From: JACCUZ01 sp038246575
GTDB lineage: Bacteria > Actinomycetota > Actinomycetes > JACCUZ01
DNA: 11,919 bases
NCBI GenBank assembly: GCA_038246575.1
Contig: JBBRVU010000134.1
Coordinates: 1 to 11,919, forward strand
Reading direction: 5' to 3'
Position 1 is the stretch's first letter; every line of letters begins with the position of its first letter. The position numbers were made by a program, and so were the translations under genes. Of the stretch, positions 7,203 to 11,919 are shown piece after piece. The notes under the pieces were generated by a model. That model did not search any database and had not been told where the DNA came from. It saw only the letters and a program-made list of their open reading frames with translations.

Positions 7203-7241
7203 CGGTCGGTGCCGGGCCATGCACTCGCTGCGCACCGACCG
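7203..7241. promoter_or_regulatory. Perfect 10-bp inverted repeat, candidate operator
   Basis: CGGTCGGTGC (7203-7212) and GCACCGACCG (7232-7241) are exact reverse complements separated by 19 bases. The repeat lies in the 122-bp region between the divergent peptidase and ABC genes. One arm falls where the peptidase -35 would be, and the other ends two bases before the ABC promoter -35. It could be a two-site operator for a repressor acting on both genes, or a stem-loop. No regulator gene is adjacent. Confidence 0.5.
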
Positions 7242-7243
7242 GG

Positions 7244-7271
7244 TTGTCACCTGGCACCCCGGAAGTAGGGT
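7244..7271 (+). promoter_or_regulatory. Probable promoter of the ABC operon
   Basis: TTGTCA (7244-7249, five of six to the consensus) and TAGGGT (7266-7271, fits TANNNT) are spaced by 16 bases. The implied start near 7278 gives a leader of about 22 bases to ATG 7300, with AGGGGA in between. A second inverted repeat, TGTCACC (7245-7251) with GGTGACA (7269-7275), overlaps both promoter boxes. Confidence 0.55.
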
Positions 7272-7299
7272 GACAGTGGAGGCCCCAGGGGACTGCCCT

Positions 7300-8253
7300 A
7301 TGACTGATGTAGCGATCCAGGCCAGCCGCCTGACGAAGCGCTTCGGGGACTTCGTCGCGGTCCGGGACCTGGATCTCGAGGTCGAGGCCGGCGAGGCGTT
7401 CGGGTTCCTCGGACCGAACGGCGCCGGCAAGTCGACCACGATCCGTCTCCTGCTCGACCAGATCCGGCCGACGTCGGGCAGCGCCCGGATGCTGGGCGGC
7501 GACGTGCACGCAGACTCGTTGGCGATCCGGCGGCATGTCGGCTACGTGCCCGGGGACCTCGCGCTCTATCCGAAGCTCACCGGGGCCCAGACCCTGCGCT
7601 TCTTCGCCCGGCTGCGCGGTGGCGTGGACCAGCACTACATCGAGGAGCTGGCCGAACGCCTCGGCGCCGACCTCACGCGCAAGGTCGGGGAGTACTCCAC
7701 CGGCAACCGGCAGAAGATCGGGCTCATCCAGGCGTTCATGCACCGGCCGCAGCTACTCGTCCTGGACGAACCCACGGCGGGTCTGGATCCCCTGGTACAG
7801 CAGGAGTTTCACCGGATGGTCCGCGAGGTGTGCCACGAGGGCCGCACGGTGTTCCTCTCCTCGCACACCCTGTCCGAGGTCGAGCGCATCGCCGACCGCG
7901 TGGGCATCATCCGGGCAGGTCGGTTGGTGGTCGTCGAGAGGGTGGACGAGCTCAAGCGCAAGGCGATCCGGCGCATCGACTTCGAGTTCGCCCACGAAGT
8001 GCCGACGGACCTGTTCTCGGATGTCGCCGGCGTCCGGACGAGCGCGGTCGACGGCAGCCACGCCCGGGTGTCTTTCGAGGGATCGGTGAACCAGATCCTG
8101 CACGCAGCCACGGCGTTCGAGGTCGTCAACCTCAACAGTCGCGAGTCCGACCTGGAGGAAATCTTCCTCACCTACTACCGGGACCCGGCCGTCGGGGGCG
8201 AGCCCTCGCAATCCTCTCGCCCGGCCGGTGAGGCGGCACGCGATGTCCGGTGA
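7300..8253 (+). CDS. ABC transporter ATP-binding protein, ABC-2 exporter type
   Basis: A 317-aa ATPase of the multidrug/antibiotic-export type, working with the two permeases that follow. Walker A is GPNGAGKS (38-45), Walker B is LLVLDEP (152-158) with the D-loop just after (AGLD, 160-163), and the H-loop histidine is at 189. The signature is YSTGNRQK (132-139), not LSGGQ. The Q-loop site reads GYVPGD (81-86), without the usual Gln. Both variants are seen in a group of actinobacterial and bacilli exporters with small integral permeases. The C-terminal domain (about 225-300) is the extension common in this group. ATG 7300 is chosen because AGGGGA lies seven bases upstream and the promoter would start near 7278. 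An in-frame GTG at 7276 would then be outside the message. The substrate is unknown. Confidence 0.92.
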   Translation: MTDVAIQASRLTKRFGDFVAVRDLDLEVEAGEAFGFLGPNGAGKSTTIRLLLDQIRPTSGSARMLGGDVHADSLAIRRHVGYVPGDLALYPKLTGAQTLRFFARLRGGVDQHYIEELAERLGADLTRKVGEYSTGNRQKIGLIQAFMHRPQLLVLDEPTAGLDPLVQQEFHRMVREVCHEGRTVFLSSHTLSEVERIADRVGIIRAGRLVVVERVDELKRKAIRRIDFEFAHEVPTDLFSDVAGVRTSAVDGSHARVSFEGSVNQILHAATAFEVVNLNSRESDLEEIFLTYYRDPAVGGEPSQSSRPAGEAARDVR

Positions 8254-9019
8254 CGTGCTCGCCAAGGACCTGCGGGATCGACGGCTGCCCGTGCTGGCTC
8301 TGGGTGCCTTCCTGTTCGTGATGGCCATGTTCGCCCTGGGGCTCTACTCCGGTCTGCAGGCGACGTTCGACAACCTGACCAAGGACTTGCCGAAGGAGCT
8401 GCTCGCGTTCGTCGGCGGCGACGCTCCCGGTGGCTACGTGCTCGGCGAGCTCTTCGACCTGATCGCACCACTGGCAGTGGTCGGCTATGCGGTCTCGGTC
8501 GGCTCGTCCACGATCGCCGGCGAGGAGGAACGCAAGACCATGGGCCTCCTCGTGGCGCAGCCGGTCAGCCGTTCGTCGATCCTCGTCGCGAAGGCGGCCG
8601 CGATGGGCACGACCGTGACCGTCGTCAGTGCACTGTTCTGGCTGGGCGCGACTCTCGCCGCGACGGTGTACGACATAGGAGTCGATCGTGGTGGTCTAGC
8701 GGCTGCCTGCCTGCATCTAGCCCTGCTGGGCATCACGTTCGGGATCGTTGCCCTCGCGGTGGGTTCGGTCACCGGCCGCGCTGCGATGTCGGGGGCGATC
8801 GTCGGCGTCCTGGCCCTTGCGTCCTACCTCGCCGACAGCATGCTCCCGCTCGCGAGCCTTGACGGCTGGGCCAGAATCAGCCCCTGGTACTACTACGCGG
8901 GCAGCGACCCGCTGCGCAACGGAGTCGACCTGGGGCACCTGGCGGTTCTGGCCCTGATCGCAGCCGCCGGGCTGATCGTGGCCGTTCGAGGCTTCGTCCG
9001 CCGCGACCTGAGGGGCTGA
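8243..9019 (+). CDS. ABC-2 type transporter permease, first copy
   Basis: A 258-aa integral membrane protein with about six hydrophobic segments, the first near 17-38 and the last near 232-250. After the first helix comes a periplasmic-type loop, then the AGEEE motif (92-96) and KTMGLL, characteristic of the ABC2 permease subunit group. The C-terminal region has SPWYYYAGSDPLRNG and ends RRDLRG. The ATG at 8243 overlaps the ATPase stop by 11 bases, so translation is coupled. An in-frame GTG at 8228 is a less likely start. It pairs with the next gene to form the membrane channel, probably as a heterodimer. It is an exporter by family; the substrate cannot be read from the sequence. Confidence 0.9.
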   Translation: MSGDVLAKDLRDRRLPVLALGAFLFVMAMFALGLYSGLQATFDNLTKDLPKELLAFVGGDAPGGYVLGELFDLIAPLAVVGYAVSVGSSTIAGEEERKTMGLLVAQPVSRSSILVAKAAAMGTTVTVVSALFWLGATLAATVYDIGVDRGGLAAACLHLALLGITFGIVALAVGSVTGRAAMSGAIVGVLALASYLADSMLPLASLDGWARISPWYYYAGSDPLRNGVDLGHLAVLALIAAAGLIVAVRGFVRRDLRG

Positions 9020-9023
9020 CCGG

Positions 9024-9863
9024 ATGAGCACGGCGACCGTACGTCACTCCCGGCCCGCCGGTGCCGTCGTAGGACCAGTCCTTGCTCTGTGGGCCAAGTC
9101 GGTGCGGGACCGGTGGCTGCTCGCGACGGTTGTCGGCGCCGTCCTGATCGGCATGGGCGCGATGGTCGGCGCCCTGTGGCCTTCGATGCAGACCAGTCTC
9201 GCCGACCTGAGTCGCAACCTGCCGGCCGCCTTCACCAGCGTCCTGGCGGGTGCCGACATGTCCACGCCCAGCGGATGGGTCAACGCCGAGCTGATGTCCC
9301 TGATCGCCCCCGCCGCCATGATCGCGGTGGCGGTCATCAGCGGCACCAGGGCGACCGCGGGAGAGGAGGAGGACAAGACGCTCGGCCTGCTTCTCGGGGC
9401 CCCCGTCGGCCGGACCACGTTCTTGCTGGCGAAGGCGGCGGCGGTGGTCGCCCACGTCCTCGTTGTCGGTGCGCTGCTGGTCGCGGGTCTCTACCTCGGC
9501 GACGCCGTCGGCGGACTCGGTCTCACGACTGCGGGCATCCTGGGAGCCGCTCTGCACACCGCACTCCTGGGCCTGTTCTTCGGGGCTGTGGCAGTCACCG
9601 CAGGGACCGCGCTCGGGGCCCGCCGCCCCACGTACGCCCTGACCGGTGGTCTGGCAGCGGTGGCGTTCGCCATGGCGTCGTTCCTGCCGCTCTCCGATGG
9701 TGTCGCCACTTGGGCGAAGGCAAGCCCGTGGTACTTCCTGAACTCCAGCGATCCGTTGCAGAACGGACCGCAACCATGGCACCTATTGGTGCTCGGAGTC
9801 CTCACTGCCGCCGTGCTGGCGCTTGGCATCGCGATCATTGACCGCCGCGACCTGCGCGGCTGA
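9024..9863 (+). CDS. ABC-2 type transporter permease, paralogous second copy
   Basis: A 279-aa membrane protein with about six hydrophobic segments. It is clearly related to the preceding permease. Both share an LAxLxxxLPxxF-like loop after TM1, AGEEExKTxGLL (112-121 here), LxAKAAA, HxALLGxxFG, SPWYxxxxSDPLxNG (234-247 here) and a C-terminal RRDLRG. This copy has an N-terminal extension of about 20 residues. ATG 9024 lies four bases after the previous stop, with AGGGG eight bases upstream inside the end of that gene. The pair most likely arose by tandem duplication and forms a heterodimeric transporter with the single ATPase. Confidence 0.9.
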   Translation: MSTATVRHSRPAGAVVGPVLALWAKSVRDRWLLATVVGAVLIGMGAMVGALWPSMQTSLADLSRNLPAAFTSVLAGADMSTPSGWVNAELMSLIAPAAMIAVAVISGTRATAGEEEDKTLGLLLGAPVGRTTFLLAKAAAVVAHVLVVGALLVAGLYLGDAVGGLGLTTAGILGAALHTALLGLFFGAVAVTAGTALGARRPTYALTGGLAAVAFAMASFLPLSDGVATWAKASPWYFLNSSDPLQNGPQPWHLLVLGVLTAAVLALGIAIIDRRDLRG

Positions 9864-9880
9864 GGAGTACGTTCGACAGC

Positions 9881-10165
9881 ATGACCACGTCACCCGCGAA
9901 AGGGCCGCACGGCGGTCTGCGCCGGCTGCTCACTCTCGTGTCACTGGGACTGTTGGGCGCCGCACTCGTCAAGGAACTGCGTACGCCGAAAGATCGCCGG
10001 GACTGGCAGGGGCATCTCGGTGTCATTCCGTACGACCTGCGGCCCCCGACGCCGGCCCGGGTGCGGGCGGCGTTCTGGAATCCGGCAGACCCGCGGCTGT
10101 TCACCACGCGGCCGGCGGGCGTCGGCTGGGCCGTGAACCTGGCTCGCCTGGTGGGTAGGAGCTAG
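9881..10165 (+). CDS. Small one-TM protein, DUF5808-like C-terminus
   Basis: A 94-aa protein. A basic N-terminus is followed by one hydrophobic segment (about 15-31). The C-terminal half carries AFWNPADPRLFTTRPAGVGW (64-83) followed by AVNLARL. This NPxDPRLF...GxGWxxNxxR pattern resembles the DUF5808 family of unknown function, recalled from memory and not searched. It lies 17 bases after the second permease, with GAGGAG 13 bases upstream of the ATG, which is somewhat far. The spacing suggests it is co-transcribed with the exporter. Its role is unknown; a membrane-bound accessory of the transporter is only a guess from position. Confidence 0.72.
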   Translation: MTTSPAKGPHGGLRRLLTLVSLGLLGAALVKELRTPKDRRDWQGHLGVIPYDLRPPTPARVRAAFWNPADPRLFTTRPAGVGWAVNLARLVGRS

Positions 10166-10184
10166 GCCAGCTGTCCGAGCGTCG

Positions 10185-10409
10185 TCAGCCGGCGATTGCC
10201 GTGTCGACCGGCGGCAGTTCGGCCGAGCGGTCGACGCTCACGTTTGCGCACAACGAGCAACGGGCGGCGCTGTAGGGCCGGTCGACCGGACGCAAGGGGC
10301 CGACCTGGATCCGGGGGCAGTCCTGACGGGTGTGGAACTTGGCGGCGAGCGGCTCATCCTCGCTGGTAGGCCGGGTCTCGACCCAGCCCGACGGTGGGAC
10401 GTACGCCAT
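10185..10409 (-). CDS. Small protein with putative His-Cys3 zinc knuckle
   Basis: A 74-aa hypothetical protein. Its start is strongly supported: AGGAGA lies six bases before ATG 10409. H26, C31, C51 and C54 are spaced H-x4-C-x19-C-x2-C, within FHTRQDCPRI and RPYSAARCSLCA, and look like a single zinc site. There is no membrane segment or signal peptide. It converges with the preceding gene, leaving 19 bases between stop codons. I recall similar short unnamed proteins in actinobacteria but cannot name a family. No function can be given. Confidence 0.7.
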   Translation of the reverse strand: MAYVPPSGWVETRPTSEDEPLAAKFHTRQDCPRIQVGPLRPVDRPYSAARCSLCANVSVDRSAELPPVDTAIAG

Positions 10410-10436
10410 GGTGCTCTCCTACGGTGGCAGGCCCCG

Positions 10437-10455
10437 TCGGGCGGGAGGCGCCCGA
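10437..10455 (-). promoter_or_regulatory. Leader hairpin with loop complementary to the Shine-Dalgarno sequence
   Basis: On the minus strand TCGGGCG and CGCCCGA form a perfect 7-bp stem around the loop CCTCC. It lies about 28 bases upstream of the ATG at 10409. The loop could pair with the GGAG of the ribosome binding site. It could also be chance in GC-rich DNA. Confidence 0.3.
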
Positions 10456-10495
10456 GAGGTCGTCGTTGCCGGCGGCCGCTTCTGGACCCCCGACT

Positions 10496-10513
10496 CGCCG
10501 CATGTGTGCGGCG
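10496..10513 (-). terminator. Candidate hairpin terminator after the sigma/Asp23 genes
   Basis: CGCCGCA (10496-10502) and TGCGGCG (10507-10513) form a perfect 7-bp stem with a 4-base loop, about 45 bases past the Asp23-like stop on the minus strand. There is no U-tract after it, so it would be a U-less terminator of the kind proposed in actinobacteria, or a 3' stabilising hairpin. No gene is supported in 10410-10558. Confidence 0.4.
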
Positions 10514-10558
10514 GTTGAACTATCCCCGATCCGCGATGACGGCAAACGGGCTCGTCGC

Positions 10559-11032
10559 CTAGTCATCGCCCTTCGTCACGTCATCGACATGTACGTGCAT
10601 CGTGGTGACAGTCACAGGAGGACTGACCGGCCCGAGGAGCTCCTCGAGGCGCTGGGCGGCCAGGTCGCGGATCTCGTCAGCGACCTCGAGCAAGGGTGCC
10701 CCGAACTCAGCGACGACCTGGATAGTGACGCCGGTGTAGACGTCCCTGTCGTTCGTCTCGATCTGGACCTGGTCGACAGCGGCTTCAACGACGCCGGACA
10801 CGGCGTCGCGGACCATGGCCACCAGAACCTGCTCGCTGAAGTGCAGCCCGCCGTTGTCGCTGTGCGCGCGCACGGGAAGGGAACGCCGGGTGGCAGTCAA
10901 CGCCCGAGCGAGGACGCGGTCAGCTATCTCGACCCAGCGGTCGTCGACATGGTCGCGCAGGGCTACGCCGGCGTCAGCGAGCATCACGTCACCCGCCCCG
11001 CGGGGCGTTGACGGCGGATCAGTCATCGCCAT
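10559..11032 (-). CDS. Asp23/Gls24-like protein coupled to a sigma factor
   Basis: A 157-aa soluble protein without signal peptide or membrane helix. Residues about 19-100 contain alternating helix and strand. The stretch from VYTGVTIQVVAEFGAPLLEV (99-118) on, ending near RLEELLG, fits the Asp23/Gls24 pattern of a beta strand, then a helix with VADEIRD and a final strand TVTTMHVHVDDV (141-152). Asp23 proteins of Gram-positives sit at the membrane and respond to envelope stress. ATG 11032 is preferred since AGGA lies seven bases upstream. ATG 11026, which overlaps the sigma stop as ATGA, is the alternative (155 aa). It occupies the position where ECF sigma genes usually have their anti-sigma gene. 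A regulatory partnership with the sigma factor is inferred. Confidence 0.75.
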   Translation of the reverse strand: MAMTDPPSTPRGAGDVMLADAGVALRDHVDDRWVEIADRVLARALTATRRSLPVRAHSDNGGLHFSEQVLVAMVRDAVSGVVEAAVDQVQIETNDRDVYTGVTIQVVAEFGAPLLEVADEIRDLAAQRLEELLGPVSPPVTVTTMHVHVDDVTKGDD

Positions 11033-11619
11033 TGCACCATCCTGACGGCCAAGGTACGCCGCGCCCGGTGCAGCTGTCCGCGGACCACGGCCGGTGTTGT
11101 CTCGAGAACCTCTGCGATCTCGGTGTAGGACAGGCCCTCCACCTCGCGCAACAGCCAGACCCCACGTTGCCGCCAGGGCAGCTCGGCGAGCGCACGCTCG
11201 AGCGCGTGCCGAAGCTCGCTGCCCTGCAGCACGGCTTGCGGAGATGTGGCAGCAGGGTCCGGGATCGCCGACAACAGGTCGTCGTCGATGGCCACCGGAC
11301 GTCGCCGTCGCCGCGCGGCCAGGATCACGTTGGCCGTGATCGTGAACAGCCAGGTCCGCAGGGCCGACTCCCCGCGGAACTGGGGCAGGTGCTCCCACGC
11401 CTTCGCGAGCGCCTCCTGGACGGCTTCCTCGGCGTCGTCGGTGTTCCCGTCCAGCATCCGCAGGGCGTAGCGGAACATCGCCGCTGCGTGCCGCTGGAAG
11501 ATCTGGGCGAAGGCGTCCCGGTCGCCCAGCGCCGCCTGCCGGGCCAGTGCCCTGTCCGAGACCGTTGTGACCTCGGTCACAATGGGGTCGGAGGCGTGAC
11601 GAACGGGCACGAGATGCAT
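11023..11619 (-). CDS. ECF-family RNA polymerase sigma factor
   Basis: A 198-aa sigma-70 family protein with regions 2 and 4 only, typical of ECF factors. Region 2 spans about 38-105, with FRYALRMLDGNTDDAEEAVQ and ALRTWLFTITANV, followed by a run of arginines (103-107). Region 4 spans about 135-192, with LPWRQRGVWLLREVEGLSYT and the recognition helix TPAVVRGQLHRARRTL. ATG 11619 is supported by AGGGG five bases upstream. GTG 11580 is an alternative that would give 185 aa and start MTEVTTVSDRALARQAA, closer to usual ECF N-termini but with no clear ribosome binding site. No zinc-binding anti-sigma gene follows; an Asp23-like gene does, in translational overlap. The target genes are unknown. The divergent Asp23 gene is an obvious candidate. 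Confidence 0.92.
   Translation of the reverse strand: MHLVPVRHASDPIVTEVTTVSDRALARQAALGDRDAFAQIFQRHAAAMFRYALRMLDGNTDDAEEAVQEALAKAWEHLPQFRGESALRTWLFTITANVILAARRRRRPVAIDDDLLSAIPDPAATSPQAVLQGSELRHALERALAELPWRQRGVWLLREVEGLSYTEIAEVLETTPAVVRGQLHRARRTLAVRMVQWR
11565..11582. promoter_or_regulatory. Candidate CRP/GlxR-type operator
   Basis: TTGTGACCTCGGTCACAA is a palindrome with perfect 8-base arms around a 2-base centre. It matches TGTGA-N6-TCACA, the consensus of cAMP receptor protein-type regulators, including actinobacterial Crp and GlxR, at all ten fixed positions. It lies within the first codons of the sigma gene (if ATG 11619 is used) and about 88 bases upstream of the divergent Asp23 gene. 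Confidence 0.55.
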
Positions 11620-11624
11620 CTAAC
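11596..11624 (+). promoter_or_regulatory. Possible promoter of the plus-strand Asp23 gene
   Basis: GTGACG (11596-11601) and TCTAAC (11619-11624) are spaced by 17 bases, each four of six to the sigma-A consensus. The implied start near 11631 would put the CRP-like palindrome centred near -57, a place from which such regulators can activate. The match is modest, and the promoter would overlap the sigma gene start. An ECF-dependent promoter cannot be excluded. Confidence 0.3.
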
Positions 11625-11661
11625 CCCTAGACAACACCCGTGAACGTCGCAGGAGGAACTC

Positions 11662-11919
11662 GTGAGCGAGAAGACGGCCGAGAAGGCCCCCACCGTCAGC
11701 ACCACCGGCAACAGCTCCAGCGCCCTGGTGACCCAGCAGGGCCGCACCACGATCGCGGATGCCGTGGTCGCCAAGATCGCCGGCATCGCGACCCGCGACG
11801 TGTCCGGCGTCCATGCCCTCGGCGGCGGCGCCGCGCGTGCGGTCGGCGCGCTGCGTGAGCGCATCCCGGGCAGCCGCACCAACCACAGCCAGGGTGTCTC
11901 GGTCGAGGTCGGCGAGCGC
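11662..11919 (+). CDS. Asp23/Gls24 family envelope stress protein, C-terminus cut by window edge
   Basis: The frame is open from GTG 11662 for 86 codons to the right edge. AGGAGGAA ends a few bases before the start, the strongest ribosome binding site in the window, which suggests high expression. After a polar Ser/Thr-rich N-terminus (1-20), the family pattern begins: GRTTIADAVVAKIAGIATRD (about 27-46), then VSGVHAL, a Gly/Ala-rich turn, and VSVEVGER where the conserved strand starts. This is the Asp23/Gls24 domain (DUF322), usually about 110-160 aa, so roughly half is visible. It is transcribed away from the sigma/Asp23-like pair across only 42 bases between start codons. I infer one envelope-homeostasis locus. 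Further members of the cluster may lie beyond the edge. Confidence 0.88.
   Translation, partial: MSEKTAEKAPTVSTTGNSSSALVTQQGRTTIADAVVAKIAGIATRDVSGVHALGGGAARAVGALRERIPGSRTNHSQGVSVEVGER

Noticed and set aside
10203..10289. Three GTCGAC motifs, including an 8-bp inverted repeat (10203-10210 with 10228-10235) and the palindrome CCGGTCGACCGG (10278-10289)
   Set aside because: All lie inside the small coding gene and encode repeated Val-Asp-Arg/Pro codons. Such palindromes are common in GC-rich DNA. I see no reason to call them operators.
10394..11011. A 205-codon plus-strand frame opposite the Asp23-like gene
   Set aside because: It crosses the hairpin region and lies opposite a gene that is translationally coupled to the sigma factor. 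It has no recognisable features.
11577..11882. A 101-codon minus-strand frame opposite the partial Asp23 gene
   Set aside because: The plus-strand frame has an excellent ribosome binding site and family motifs. The opposite frame has neither.
1..11919. CRISPR arrays, insertion sequences, toxin-antitoxin pairs and phage-defence genes
   Set aside because: I looked for regularly spaced repeats, transposase motifs, terminal inverted repeats and typical defence domains and found none. The only repeats are short inverted repeats at regulatory positions.

Overview
The window comes from a high-GC Gram-positive bacterium, an actinobacterium by all signs. Coding frames have G/C at most third positions, GTG starts are common, Shine-Dalgarno sequences are AGGAG-like, and -10 boxes fit TANNNT. 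The gene types also fit: a CRP/GlxR-type operator half-site pair, Asp23/Gls24 proteins linked to a sigma factor, and a compact type IV pilus operon. I cannot name a genus from the sequence alone.

Left part (1-5491, all minus strand): a type IV pilus operon read right to left. It runs pilB-like assembly ATPase, pilC-like inner-membrane platform, two class III-type prepilins (145 and 192 aa), then a large PilX-like protein cut by the left edge. Every junction after pilC is a 4-base ATGA or GTGA overlap, so the proteins are probably made by coupled translation in assembly order: motor, platform, minor pilins, large putative tip protein. No pilT, pilM-O, pilD or major pilin lies in the window; they may lie beyond the left edge or elsewhere.

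Middle (5492-7177): a short control region, a tRNA-Arg(ACG) gene on the plus strand, a structured stretch, and a convergent proline iminopeptidase-type hydrolase on the minus strand.

Right-middle (7178-10165): a 122-bp divergent promoter region with two nested inverted repeats. It is followed on the plus strand by an ABC-2 export system (ATPase plus two paralogous permeases) and a small one-TM protein resembling the DUF5808 family.

Right end (10185-11919): a small putative zinc-knuckle protein (minus), then an ECF-like sigma factor gene coupled to an Asp23/Gls24-like gene (minus). Divergent to these, and cut by the right edge, is a second Asp23/Gls24 family gene (plus). A perfect TGTGA-N6-TCACA palindrome sits at the start of the sigma gene, where it could control both directions. 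This looks like an envelope-stress or cell-envelope homeostasis locus in which an Asp23-type protein takes the place usually held by an anti-sigma factor.

Most of the window is recognisable biology. The parts most worth a second look are the large PilX-like putative tip protein, the operator-like repeats between the peptidase and the ABC genes, and the CRP-like site in the sigma/Asp23 divergent region.
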